In this document: one piece after another, positions 9,718-21,900 of the stretch
Layout of the letters: the number at the start of each line of letters is the position of its first letter
Numbering within the stretch: the first letter of the stretch is position 1
Assembly: GCA_048772705.1 (NCBI GenBank)
Contig: JBLWGC010000202.1
Location: 186,001 to 250,000 of the forward strand
Direction of reading: 5' to 3'
Length of the DNA: 64,000 nucleotides
From: Leidyana gryllorum EB-2025a
Taxonomy: Eukaryota; Apicomplexa
Made by a program: the position numbers and the translations under genes
Notes under the pieces: generated by a model
Told to the model about the DNA's origin: nothing
Databases searched by the model: none
Seen by the model: only the letters and a program-made list of their open reading frames with translations

Positions 9718-12700
9718 ATGATGGACCCCGATGTCAGAGCCTTCTGCTTTGCCCTCAGCTACAACGCTGTCGTGCTCGTCGTTGCGCTCATCGCCTGGAT
9801 CTGGGCTATCAGGCGGATCAGGAGGGATGCCTTCCGGCCAAGTATGTAAATCTCACAGTTGATATACTGTTCCTCTTCTGCCGATATTTAGATCCTCGCA
9901 AACGGAAAGACCATCTCCGCATTACTGCTCTGCGCTCAGACTCTTTGACCATCACTATCGATGAGTCCACCCTTCTCTCCTCCCTTGAACTTGCCTCCTC
10001 ACAACCAGCGACCTCCGATCGGTCGGGCGGCTGGACCAGCTGCCTTCCGTCCTGCCAGTGGCTTCAGTAAGCCCCGTTTCTCAATGACCCCCCAACTCCA
10101 GATCTATCTTGCGGCAGACAGCTGTGGTGTTGGGAAATAGACAAATTCGCCTCCACCGATGTGTATCTTTATCTCCTCTTCCTCAAATACTCAGCTTGCC
10201 TCTTCCTACTGGGTGAGTGGAGCGAGCCACTTGCGAGAGTGGCTCCCGTTGCCGCTTCTGACACAAACTATCAATCAGTTACGTTGCTAACCATCGGAGT
10301 CGCATTCCCGGTCACCTACACAGCCCAATCGATCAACACTGCCAGTACCATTCCTCGCCCGAAAAGCTTCTTTGAGCGTGCCGTCATCACTAACATACCG
10401 AGCAATGACTCGCGGCGTCTTTGGGTCATTTATGTGAGTATATACACGGCGTGTCTATCCGATCGAAAGTGTGTGTATCCCTTGTTCCGCACGCGTATGT
10501 CACTGTAAACATGGCATTTCCCCTTAATTGTTACCTCCGCCTCAGGCCCTGGTTTTTGCCATTGCAGGAATAGCCCTGTACATAACATGGTGTTTCTACT
10601 TGCTTGTGCGGTCGGATGAGTTTCGAGCTGCTAATGCTCCGAAGCGCAAACATCGACAATCTCGGAATCGCTTCCTGCCGAGCAAGCACAGTGTACAGCT
10701 AGTTGGCCTGGATCGTCATTTGTTGGACGCCAGTGCAATTCGTCGAGCACTTCTGCATTTCTACACGGAGGAAGAGATTGTTGCGGTCCACATCGTGATG
10801 GACCACAGTGAGGCTCTGGCAGCCCATCGGGCATTCCAAGAATATTTGTCAAAACTGCTTGATGCACAACGCCAGCACACCAATGCTACCGGACATATGC
10901 CCTCTCAGCCCCAACAAACGCAACCGCAGGCACGAGATCTATCCTCTCGTCCGGGAAGCCACGCTGGGGGTTGGGCGATACGGCTACCGTCACTGGATCA
11001 TCCGTCGCCGATAGTGCTCATGTCTAACGAGACTCCCCGTCGAGGACCCTCTTGGCGGCATCAAGATTTGAATGAGCCGCTTCTGGAATCATGGAATCTA
11101 CACAGTTTCGGAGGGGTCGGCGGCGATGTGCGCAAGCCGCTCAATCTGAATCCTTGGACGAGTCCATTCAAACGGGCGAACTCCCCTTATCCGCCTCTGG
11201 GGCGAGGCAACACCGCCACCGTTCAGCAGCGCGGGGGCGAGTCCTCTTCCAGCAGTGGGACCAGCGAGGATTTCACGAGCAGCAGCTCCAATTCCCAGAT
11301 GCAGACCATTAGCCGAAACGGAGGAGGTCCCGGTGGTGACGAAAGTCTCGACGGGAGTGAAGCCGGTGCGAGACCGCTTCAGCTAACTCTCCCGTCAGCT
11401 ACTCCCGCTCCCTCGGCTCCGACTCTGCTGCCGCTGCAACTGGAGAGCGTCAAAGAAGGTCAAGAGGAGACAGCCACGGACGGACAGGAGAATGCCGAAG
11501 TCGATTTGGAAGCACTTCCGGTCCACCGATGGCCGTCACCAATGCATCCGAACCTCATTGACCCCGAACCCGCGTCGAAAGAGAGTCGGCGAAGTCTCTT
11601 GCGGTGCGGGCGAAGAAGACGAAACACGCAGGTAACACCTTCCCGCCTCCTTGAAAGGTATCAGGCTCGCCACGCACAGGAGAAGGTCAACCATTGGGAG
11701 GCAAAAGTGCTCAGTCAATACTCGGTACTCAACCGGATAAAGGGAAGAGCTCCAACCCGGAATGTGGGGATGGCCTTTGTGTCGTTTCTTCACCAGGAGG
11801 CGGCTCGGTTCGCATTGAGCCACGACTTTGGCGATCCCTCCTGTCCAATATTCCGAACCCGACATGTCGAGGACTGCGTGGACGAGGCGGCTGAAGCTGA
11901 CGAGGTGTGTCGTATATGTGGGGGTGAGGGAGGGCGCCATGTGTGCAAGAAGGATCGATGGAATCCGCGCTGGAAGATTCGTGAAGCTCCTCCACCTGAA
12001 GACATTATCTGGGAAAACGCCCATATCTCAAACGTCGGAAGGTTCTGTCGTCGAGTGTTCGCCAATCTATTGATTTTCATCCTGTCTCTGATTCTCACCT
12101 CCTCAGCTTTGGCCGCAGATGCACTGAATCCCTTCGCACAGCACATCGAAGATATGCTCCAGAAGGTGTCATTCCTCCGGATGTCTGTATCGGGATGGAT
12201 TGCGCCTCTGTTCCTCTACGCCATCAACGTTCTGGTGCTGCCACTCCTAGTTGCCTGGGCAGCTAACACTTCAAAGTGAGTTAGTTCAGTCGCGGATTGG
12301 TGTATGTGGCAGAGACATTGGAGTAATTCCAATCTGCTGAACGTTACTGCTGTATGACCAGTGGCTGTGACAATGTTTTTGTTCACAGGTTCTGGAGGAA
12401 CAGCGCCCGAGATCGAGCAGTGCTGCATGGCAACGTGAACTTTATGGTTCTAAACTCCATCATCTTCCCGGTTATTGGGACGACATCGATCCAGGGAACT
12501 CTGCTGTTCCTCTATAAGACCCGTGTGGCGAATCTGTTCACTGTTTTGGGCCAATTAGTTGCAGGAGCCTCGGGGTCCTTCATGACCCGCTACGTTCTCA
12601 ATGCCGCATTTATCAATTCGTCATTTCAATTGCTGCAACTACCAATGTTTTCGCAACAACGAGTCCTTGTCAAGTTAGGGAAGAAAGCTACCCGCTGGCA

Positions 12701-13601
12701 GTTTGACTTTGGCTACTGGTAAGAAAGAACCCGACACGTCTTCTCCCCCACTGCTCACTATCATTTCTCACTTAGGTACGCATTCCACCTGTCGCTCTTG
12801 GCGCTGTGTTTGACGTTCTCGGTCGACATTCCTCTGGTTCCGGCTCTGGGCTGTCTGTTCTTTGTAGCCAAATACTGGGTGGACAAGTACAACTTCACGT
12901 TCGCGGTATGGAAGGTGACATCCGAGTCCGCTGGAGCTGTAGCCTCCACGGTGGTATCGTTCATGTGTGGATTTGTTTCATTCTTTCTGGTGAGTGTAGA
13001 GGAGGCACCGGTGTTTGTGACGGCCGATCTGGTCCGATCTGAATTTTTACATTCTGAATCGATTCCATTCTCAGCTGGTGATGGCGAGTTACTTTGTTGC
13101 CATCGGAGTTCACGCTGCCAGTGTTATCCGGGGAGTGCCGGCCCAGTTACCGCCTATAAATCATGCGGCGTTATTCGACGATGATGAACCTCGGGAGCTG
13201 CAGGGCATCCCGATACCCGATTCACGAGAGCCGCGGGCTTTGGTGATCGGCGGGATCGTTTTACTGACGTGTAGCGTGATCTTATTCCTCATAACGTTCG
13301 GCGAAAGAGCCCAACGGAGCATTATAGATCGTCACGCCGGGAAGGTTCGGCGTATTGGTCGCGCTATGTGGGTAAGTCCGCGCAAGACCTCTCCATAAGT
13401 ATGGCTGAACTATCATCTTCACCCCTTTCGCAGACGTATGCAGCTCGCAAGTTGGCAGAGTGGAATGTTCACGTTCCCCGCCGCACAGTTGTGGAGACCG
13501 GTCTGACATCCCCCGAGTTGACTCGAACAGAGTTGGACGAGTTGCGGCGAGCTTATGCACATCCATATGAGCGAGATGATCCGCAAGGGGACACCTTGTA
13601 A
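9718..13601 (+). CDS. OSCA/TMEM63 (CSC1, DUF221) calcium-permeable mechanosensitive channel
   Basis: Members form osmo- or stretch-gated cation channels. Exon 1 (MMDPDVRAFCFALSYN) gives the first membrane helix. Exon joins then give WEIDKFASTDVYLYLLFLKY and a second and third helix, followed by a large cytosolic loop (about 10650-12000) with a Ser/Gly/Pro-rich insertion and a CxxC...HxC motif (EVCRICGGEGGRHVCKK). The family hallmark APPPEDIIWEN follows, then the pore-region helices, the signature QFDFGYWYAFHLSLLALC and VAKYWVDKYNFTF. It ends ERDDPQGDTL. About nine exons. The zinc-finger-like insertion in the cytosolic loop is unusual for the family. The start was chosen as the first ATG open into the helix; the earlier ATG at 9710 stops after three codons. 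Confidence 0.88.
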
Positions 13602-13672
13602 TCGCGGTGAATGGGTCCACTCCACATGTGTGTGCAGCTGCTGCTGTTCTCGCTATCACTGACCGACTCGTT

Positions 13673-13697
13673 CACTGATTGACTGACTGACTGCCTG
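13673..13697. repeat. Short (CTGA/GACT)n tract
   Basis: Imperfect tetranucleotide tract in the 198-nt space between the OSCA-like gene and the small secreted-protein gene. The same unit recurs in an intron at 22835-22862 and in shorter form near 7760-7772 and 35326-35343. Confidence 0.6.
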
Positions 13698-13799
13698 TAC
13701 ACACATCGACAAACACAGACGCCCTGTGCCCGCTCGTTAACGGACGGTCTCAGATTGGCAGTATAGCTTTGTCTCTCGCTCAGTAGTCTTGAGAGCCCG

Positions 13800-14168
13800 A
13801 TGCGACTTCTTGGGGCACTACTGCTGTTAGTGGGTGTGGTTCTGGTGCAGAGCGTTAGCGATCTGTTGTCAAAGAGTCCGGACGACAAACTGTTGGATCA
13901 AATAGAGAAGATTCTGAATGAGCTCGAGAAGAATTTGGCCAAGGTGGGTGAATAGGTGACGCCTCCCTGCATACCAATTGCCTCAGACCGACCACAAGCA
14001 AGAAGAAGATGTCCCTCCGGTACCTGAAGAGGCGCCCTTCAACGGGGAGAACATAGAAGATGAAGGTGAGTGTTCTTTGATTTCCTATTGACGACTGTGG
14101 GCACAGAGAGGAGGATTCGCCGAATGTTCTCAACTGAGCGGGGTCAAGGGGTGTTGGAACCCGGGTAA
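13800..14168 (+). CDS. Small secreted protein (94 aa), three exons, function unknown
   Basis: Assembled by hand from exons 13800-13943, 13987-14065 and 14107-14168, all joining in phase across introns of 43 and 41 nt. The product starts with a strong signal peptide or anchor (MRLLGALLLLVGVVLVQSV), continues with a short amphipathic helix (LLDQIEKILNELEKNLAK), an acidic middle (EEDVPPVPEEAPFNGENIED) and a basic end (RRIRRMFSTERGQ). No family recognised. The stop TAA is only 15 nt before the TSR1 start codon; both genes run rightward. Support is the three clean in-phase splices and the signal peptide; there is no homology evidence. Confidence 0.65.
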
Positions 14169-14183
14169 AAAAAATTTGGTCGA

Positions 14184-16869
14184 ATGGGCAAGAAGAAGAC
14201 GGAGGCGGCGGCTTTCCGTCACCGCGCGACATTGAAACAGGTCAACAAACCCTTCAAGGGCGGTTCCTCATCAAAGACAAAAGTAAATGGTCGCGTTGAA
14301 AGCAACAAAGGTGGAACTGCTGCTCCTTCGAATGAAAAGTTTCGGAAGGTCAACCGTGCAAACGCAGCAGCGATAAACCGCAACAAGAAAAAAGAGAAAT
14401 CTCAAGAGTCTGTCAGATCAGCCATCCGTCGCAATGTACCGCGATTGGTTGCTGTCGTTCCCTTCCATCCCTCAGTGGATATTCACCTCTTCAAGGACGC
14501 CGTAATCCGCTTCCTAATTGACTCTCTCGATCTCAACCCCGCTGAAGCCGCCACATACCTTCAGGAGCAAAGTACACTCGGCCTGGCTGGTCAAGTTGTG
14601 ACTCTGGGTTTACCGAATTGGGCCGCTGTCAAAAAGTGCCGGACGATGCAATTTGTCTTCTGTCAATATCCGTCAGAGGACCAGCTCGCCGATCCCGCCA
14701 CTCGCTTCAAGCACACCTGCGGACTTCTCGATGTGTGCAAGGCAGCTGATATAGTATTGGCACTGTTCGGCCATGCCACTCCTCAGTCACATCCGATGAG
14801 TGACTTTGCTGGGGACTTGATGTCGCTGATGTGTCAGCAGGGGCTGCCGTGGGTGGTGGGAGCCGCCGTGCCCTATCAGAACGTGGTGGAGGATGACATG
14901 ACCGGCACATCTGAAAGCAGTCCGGGCCTGACGCCAGTCAAAAGAAGAGCTCAAATCTTCGATCTGGCGAAACGTGCGTTCCAGACGGAGTTTGGCAAAG
15001 ACAAGGGGCCTTGCTTTGACCTACAGGAGGCGGTCCCTCGGATGGCTCTAGGAGAAACGAATACGATGTCTGAGAAAGAGAAGTCGGAAATGATCCATTT
15101 CATCCGTCATTTGTCCAGCGCGAAGCTCAATGACCTCCCGTGGCGGGGTACTCACCGTGCATATATGCTCACAGAGCATGTTGCAGCCGAACCCAACTCC
15201 ACGGATCTCATATCTGTCGTTGGTTACTGCCGAGGACAGAATTTCACGCCAAAGTTTCCTGTTCATATAACTGGTGTTGGCGACTTCCCTTTGATGGAGA
15301 TATACAGCCACCCCGGCCGGACTGAGACTGCTCACCAATTCATTTCCTCGCCACCGGTCAGGATAGCTCACCTCCCCGCTGAAGCCTTGGAGGCTTATGA
15401 CAGAGCCTGGGCACCCCTCACGCCCGCCTCGGACGTTCCGGTCAACGCTGGAGCAGAAGCTAACCAATCAATGGTGGATGGAGCTCGCGTTGGTGGCGCT
15501 GCTGAGTTTGACGACGCTGACATGGGCGATAACGACGGCGCTTCATCGGACGACGGGGATTTCGACTGGTATCAAGAGAAAGGCGAAGGAGCTGCAGACC
15601 AACAACGCGTCAATACTGCTCCCCAAGTCAGTCTCCGCGAAAGATGGGAGATGGAATTCGAGGATGAGGTCGACACACCCGTCAACGAGACTGCACGAGA
15701 ACGCTTTCGGAAGTATAGAGGCCTACGATCTCTCACTAACAGCAACTGGGTGGATCTCGAGACCGAACGGTTGCCAGACTACTATGGCAGGATCTATAAT
15801 CTTAAGCCATTCTCGGCAACTCTCAAGCTTCTGCAAAAACGCTACCACGATGCCATCGGTTCCGAGCTCACATCATATGTCAAATTGGTCTTGAAGGTTC
15901 CGCCTGGAACAATCCAGCGCTTGAACGAGGCTGTCGCGCGTGGACCGCTTCTCGTCTCGTCTCTCCTACCAGCTGAACGGAACTACTCTGTCAATCACTA
16001 CGCCATCGAACGCTCTCCTGCCGCAGGTGATGGTCCTGTGCCCTCCAAGGCTTTCTACCACGTCCAATGCGGCTTCCGCCGGTTCCTCGCGCAACCGCTC
16101 TTCAGCAAGATGCTCAAGAAGGATACAGCGGCTGGCCTGCCCATTGACGCTGGAAATCCCTCCAACCATAAACTCGTGTACCGTCGACATCTACCACAGA
16201 GGGACCGTCGAAATTATGTTGCCTCCATCACTGGGCCGATTCAGGCTGACAAGGCACCAGTTATCTTCTGGCTCTCTCATCTGGCCAATTCGAAGATGGA
16301 ACATGAAGTCACGGGCCATTGTGCCTACCATGATGTTACACGTGGTAAGTTTCGATATCACATTTGCCTATGAATTGTAAATCTTGCTTTGTGCGCGCGC
16401 ACGCGAACTCCATTCCGTGCAAACGGGCAGTTGCTTCGAGCACGATTTGCTCATTGCAACTCGTTTGTTGCTGAGCAAGATGCATCGTCTGTGCTATGCG
16501 AATTGTTTGACCCGCAAAATCCGTCTGTTTTCAGTCGAGCCGTACACTCCAGTGGCCCACGGGAGCTTCGTTACTACGGATCCGGACCGCTTAATCATTA
16601 AGCGAATCCTGCTGACTGGGTACCCTCACAAAATGAAAAAGAAACGATCATCGATCCGTCGGATGTTCTTCAACCCTCAAGACGTCGAATTCTTCAAGCC
16701 CATAACGCTGACGACCGCGAACGGGAAGGAGGGAAAGATTACAGAGCCTCTGGGAACGCACGGAGACATGAAATGTTTGTTTAGTGACGTGTTGGGGCAC
16801 AACGAGACAGTTCGACTGCCATTGTATAGACGAGTAGTTCCACCACTCTTAGAAGAAAGGCCAGAATGA
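14184..16869 (+). CDS. TSR1: Pre-rRNA-processing protein TSR1
   Basis: TSR1 is a GTPase-like, catalytically inactive assembly factor of pre-40S particles that blocks premature translation-factor binding. Two exons (14184-16344, 16535-16869) give about 831 residues. Visible features: basic N-terminus (MGKKKTEAAAFRHRATLKQ), inactive G-domain region (RLVAVVPFHPSVDIHLF), acidic linker (DDGDFDWYQEK), the family signature FRKYRGLRSLTNSNW, and the C-terminal beta-barrel with RMFFNPQDVEFFKP, EPLGTHGDMKCLF and PLYRRVVPP. The N-terminal part lies on one long exon. The final 21 nt of coding sequence overlap the 3' coding end of the convergent PI-PLC gene. The start is preceded by an A-run and TTTGGTCGA. 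Confidence 0.95.
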
Positions 16870-19800
16870 TTTGGGTGCCGCCGCCTTCTTAAGCTCGTCT
16901 TCTTTTTCTGTAGCAGCTCCGTCTCCGGTGCCCCCTGCGGAGGACAACGAGGAGCGTGGTTGCCTTTTCATGTGTCTGGAATTGGAAGCTTCTATTAACA
17001 GTCTTCCGGGAGTCTTAGGTGCATCACTGCCAGGTGATTTGGCAACACTGTCCGTTTTCGAAGCTGGCAGCATTGTTCGCTGATGCGACAGCATTGATCG
17101 GTAAGAGCGTGGCGCCTGGACACTCTTCCTTCGTTCACCGTTGTGATCGAGATGAGGCAGGGCAGTATGGAGTACCATTTTTGATGGCCTTATCGCAACA
17201 AAAACCAGCAGACCGCACCAAGGGATCCTCCGCCCACGAGCATCATACATGGGAACCCACCTCACACCCTGTCGAACACACGACACCGCCACAGCCGCAC
17301 CCGCCAGAAAATCAGATCGAACCAAATCGTTGTTCCGAATCTCAAATAGTAGCAGAGCCACAGACGGCACCGCAATGTCAAAGCTTTGAGGAGACAAAAG
17401 GGTCAGTCAAATGGCTTGGCCCCGAGTCTTACGTGAAATGAGAGTCGCCCCATTGAGGATCCAGGCCATTGTTAGTTGTGACGCTGGTCTTGGAAGTCTG
17501 ACAATCCCGCGGGAGGCCTTGGACCGAGACCACCACATAGGGGGACATTAGTGCTTCGCGTGTGCGACCAACTCCGGTGGTGAGTGTCACATTTGAGGAG
17601 ACATTTGCCCTGGGAATCTGCCGCGCACTGAGAACCTGCACAGTGACCAGCGTGGATGAGGGTGGATCCTGGGCAAACATGCGCAGCATACCTTAATGGT
17701 GAGCTCGAGGGGAGTCTCTCCCAAGCCGACCAATTGTGGTGGCGAGAAGTTGAAGGGGTCAAACTCGGAATTTGTTCGAAGCACTTGCGGTTTCAGCACA
17801 TAGCCTAACCAGCCATTGCTGGAGAACCTTCCCGTGTTCAACAGACTGGCAGGCCCTCCGGTTTGCTGTACACCTGATACCATTTGGCAGCCGGCGATCC
17901 AATACTTCATGGGGTTGAAATTGACTTGGAAGTTGTGCGTACTCGCAGGATATATCCTGCAAATACTGGTGTGGGTATGTGATATCCACTTCTGTGGATC
18001 TTTGTTGATCAAACGAATCAATTTCTTGTCGGTCGCACTCGTTACGGTAACTACACAGCCCTTTCAGCTTGGATTGATCTATCAGCGCCACTTACGTCTC
18101 GACGGATACTTGGGCGGGGCGCTTGAACTATCTAATAAGACCGCCAGAGCAGGCAGAGTGGGAACACTCAATGTCCGACACATATTCAACGACCGTCCTG
18201 TTGTGGGAGTGAGTTCAACAGAGAGAGATCGACTGAGTGAGTGAGTCTCACTGAAGGTTTGCGAGCGTTGCGATTGGAGCTCGCCGCCAATGATAGGGGA
18301 CGAATTGGAAGATGCTTTTGGGGGGGCAAGATTCTCTACCAGACGGGCGCTGAGTAAAGCCGGAGGAGGTGTTATCTTTGGTACAGGAATGCGCGTTGTT
18401 GGACGTTTCTTGGCGTGTAGCTTGAGTTCCCGTCTCCTAATATTGGTGTCTTCGCCTCGCCGGTGAGCTTCTGATTGTGGAACGACCTTCAGGCACAATA
18501 CAATGCGTCCTTTCAATTTCTCTGGGACGAGGTTGGAGAGGATAATGCTCGCATCATCTTTGGCCAGCGCAGCGTCGAGGTGATGTCCGTCACTCAAGTC
18601 TTGAGGATGTAGGAGCACTCCTTCCAATACGTCCTGTACAGTTGTGGCCATCCGACTGCTCTGCAGTTCCCCGCAATTGACAGTCAATGACAGGATGAGG
18701 GGGGTAGGAGTGGTCTGCAGGTCAGCACACGCGTTGCAGTGAAGGAATATACTTAGGTTATTGCATACCTCGAAAGCTGACTCGCGGCAAACACGTGCGA
18801 CAGAGGCAAAGCTGACTGTATCATCTGCTCCGGGCCCGAAGAAGATGACTGGATAGCCGTCTGTACCGTCCCAAATCTCAAATTCGAGACATCGATAGCC
18901 CCTCAAGAGATGCCACTTGAGCTGCTCCAAGGGATGGAAGCCAGAAGTATCGTCTGGTGAAAAGGGTGGAGAGATGACGGGGAGCACGAGCGCGCGCCTG
19001 AGCTTACGGAGCCAACAAGGATTGTAGGCACTAGCGATCCAATACTGACAGAGAGGGTAGCTGAGATCAGTGTTGCTGCGATCTGATCGGTAAGGATCCA
19101 TGATACTGTTGAATGGGGAACTCATGATGGTGCAGAAAGCGAGGTCTGACATACAGTCTTGTGGTAACTTCAAGAGGGGAGGGATGAGGGATATAGCGAT
19201 TTTGGCTTCTTGTTCCGCCTCGCGCTCGGAGTGTTTCTGGTCGTCTTGTAAGAAGGCCAACAACTCTTTGTAAGTCAGCATATCGTCCTTTGTGTCAGCA
19301 AACTCGGACATAACGGTGACTAATTCGCGATTGAGCGTCATTTTGTTGACGATCTGTCGATGAAAGGCGTAATGTTCAGTCACAGGTCGCATAAGCTGCT
19401 TACCGCCTCAAACTCCTGAAACTCCAATGTCGGCGAGCCATCGATATTTAGTCTCTCAAACAGAGCATTTGCGTACCGAACATCAGCTGGCAGACCTAAC
19501 TGTTGTACCAAATCCAGCAGAGTCGATAAGTGGACAGCACTCTCATGATTCGGATTGATCTGTCTCCATAGCCGTCTGGCAGATATAGATACAGTCTGAA
19601 TGAAACGCACCACAGTGACGCTCACTCACCCAATGTTAGCCGAGGCGATGGATCTGACATTCTCTTCACGATTGAGCGTCTTCTGATGAGTATACAGTAA
19701 CCCGCGCATCCACATTTTCCAGCTCTTCTGAACAGTACACCGAATTCTCAACTTCATCTTGGTAGCGATGACTTCAATCCCAAGTTCACGATCGGCTGGA

Positions 19801-20259
19801 CTCCTATTCTGCCCCGACACTTAATAGGCCCGACATCCGCCGCGACTTACTGCAAAGTACGATGACGAGACTCCAGGGACTATTCTGATGACGTCCGAGA
19901 AGTAGATCGCCGATTTACTCCTCTTCTTCTTGGGGCTCTCCCACTGCAGCCGCCAGCGAGTTTGCTCCATGTTGACTATCAGCAGTCGCTGATGCGGACT
20001 CTATGCAAACAGAGATTGTGCACCCGTAGTTCTTTGTCGCCCATACCTTGCGGCTGAACGGGTTACGAGCATACTTGAGAACGTACTCTCCGCTTTTGAT
20101 GTGCTGCACCGCGAGTTTCACATCCGTGCCTGCAACGAGGCTTCGAAGCGAATCGGGGAGCTGAACCTGTGTGAAATAGTCTTCTTGTCTCCGCTGCTCG
20201 AGGGAGCTGAGACGATTGAGTACTGAGCCCTGGCGATTTTCTACACTGAACCGCTTCAT
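16849..20259 (-). CDS. Phosphoinositide-specific phospholipase C-like protein, probably catalytically inactive
   Basis: Domain order is that of PLC-delta: PH (20259 to about 19700; LPDSLRSLVAGTDVKL, WKMWMRGLLYTHQ), EF-hands (about 19600-19250; ERLNIDGSPTLEFQEF), X (about 19150-18500), Y (about 18000-17700; CRIYPASTHNFQVNFNPMKY, NAGCQM-like IAGCQMVSG, GYVLKPQVLR) and C2 (17700 to about 17200; FDPFNFSPPQ, LLLFEIRNNDLVRSDFL), then a Ser/Lys-rich tail ending KSFWPFF. In the X domain the first catalytic His motif of active enzymes (SSHNTY) reads SAYNPC, and the second (YHGHT) reads FFGPGA, so both catalytic histidines seem lost; the metal-binding stretch LEFEIWDG keeps only part of LELDCWDG. This resembles the inactive PRIP/PLC-L group. 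Its end overlaps TSR1 by 21 nt. Confidence 0.88.
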
Positions 20260-20536
20260 TTTTGGTATCGATCAGCCGCAGCATCGTTGACTTCAGCTAC
20301 TTGGCACTTTCAGGAGGTGGCAACCGAGATAGGTGCAAGAAATCGCTCTTTCGTTCCCGAGCGTTCATTGAGCGGATGATACCCCGTACCGAGTAACGGT
20401 AACGTGTTCTCTTGCGCCACCCATCCTCGGATGTATAGTATCTACTCTCTCTACATGCTATGTGGTGACGCAAAGAGTACATTACTGTTCTGTGCGGGAG
20501 GCATTCCATACCCTGCAAGCGTGTAACCGATTTCCC

Positions 20537-21361
20537 ATGCGCAGACTGCATCCAAGGCTTTTGAAGCGGGTCCCCTGTCTCAATGGTATTCGTTTACTCT
20601 GCTCTGGACTGGTCTTCGTCTTCCATGCATACGGTCGTTTTGCACTGGTTGGAGGATTCTACGGGCCCGAGCGGCCATATTGGGCGGGTGCCCATGTCGT
20701 TGCGGTCTTCTTCGCCATGTCGGGCATGTTGAGCTTCATGTCAATGCGAAATCGAGATGCCAAGTATTCCAAGACTCCAGAGCCGTCACCAACTTGGAAG
20801 AGAGTATTGCACACGGGATGGTCCTTTGTTGCAATGCGACTAATGCAACTTGTCACAGTGACCGCTGTGATCCACGCTTTGGCGTGTTTCACTCGGTGGC
20901 TGACTGATCCCGAGAATTTCACGAGGACTGTTGCAATGAGTTACTTCCGCTGGCAGACGAATCCGATCACAGGACACTTCTGGCACTCCAGTCACGTGGA
21001 TTATCGCGAGCGAAACTATCACCTTAACATCCCATCCTGGTATCTCGGTCCCCAGACTGCTCTGTGGATATTGACACCGTTCGTATTTTATACTTTGACG
21101 GGGCTGAAGCGTCCTTTCCCAACAATGAGGACACGGAGACCGGCCAGTTTTCTGCTAATTGGCTGTTTGATAGCAATAGTGATTTTCGTAGTTGCTATGG
21201 TGGTGGACACCCTCTTTACCAACCTTTCCAGCGCCGCCTGTCTCAACTCTTTTAGGTCCTCCCTATTATGTCACATCTTTGCAACAGAATGTACCAAAAT
21301 TCTGGTAACCCGCCCATGTCTCTGGTCAGCAAAGTGTCACGGCCACACTGAACCACGTTAG
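20537..21361 (+). pseudogene. Acyltransferase-3 family protein, copy A, internally deleted
   Basis: The first 210 residues match copy B at 22162 (KRVPCLNGIRLLCSG, FHAYGRF, AKYSKT, WHSSHVDYRERNYHLNIPSW). After SFLLIGCLIA the sequence jumps directly to the last helix of the family (IVIFVVAMVVDTL), so about half the membrane domain, including the copy B intron, is missing. A one-base loss after GACACCC then shifts the frame relative to copy B and the ORF ends in an unrelated tail (CHGHTEPR). The family acetylates sugars or lipids at membranes and needs ten or so helices plus a conserved His, so this copy is unlikely to be active. It could still be expressed as a truncated membrane protein. The ATG at 20537 is the first in frame. 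Confidence 0.65.
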
Positions 21362-21590
21362 TGACAGATCTAATTCTATTTTATCTCTGCACGATTTCTA
21401 AACTCAATCCCTGGCCTGCAATGGACGCTGGCGTGGTACAACCGGTCAAGTGGCCACCAGCATCATGACTTTGCAGGACATTACTTGTATTTACGCCAGT
21501 AAAGGCGAGTAATTCCAGCGTATCGGCAGCCGCGATACTGACGCTCATCTGTTGGTCACTCGTTTTTCGACAGTCTTCGGTGTACACATC
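21186..21590. repeat. Direct repeat arm 1: acyltransferase 3' end plus downstream region
   Basis: About 400 nt from the last helix codons through the 3' flank closely match 23522-23926, including the shared stretch CCCTGGCCTGCAATGGACGC and the ending TCTGTTGGTCACTCG. Beyond it, about 21590-21750 still resembles 23945-24115 but less well. No gene seen in this flank. Confidence 0.85.
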
Positions 21591-21756
21591 TGGCTTAATA
21601 CATCATCTCTGCTCCCGTCGCAGAGGAGGGAGGCACTGATTGTTCCGAGCCGGCGGCTAACAGACAATGCCACGCACGTTGAACGCGTTTTGCTGACCGC
21701 GAGCTTAGTTTCCCTACGCTGTCTTGCCCACTGGGGAGCATTGTACAGAAGAAAGT

Positions 21757-21900
21757 GATCGAAGCCGCCGTTTGAGCCGAATAGCCTCTGAGGTAGAGTG
21801 AGTCACTCAACAAAGGTGTAGTCTAGGGAGATACATCACTCTTTGATGTCCCCATCTTCGCCGGTGCGGGCTGCAGAGTGTCTCACCACTGTGGATAATG
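21757..21900. repeat. Inverted repeat arm 1
   Basis: About 140 nt (GATCGAAGCCGCCGTTTGAG onward to CTCACCACTGTG) are found as the reverse complement at about 24117-24262. It lies directly upstream of acyltransferase copy B, between the downstream repeat of copy A and the 5' region of copy B. Confidence 0.8.
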
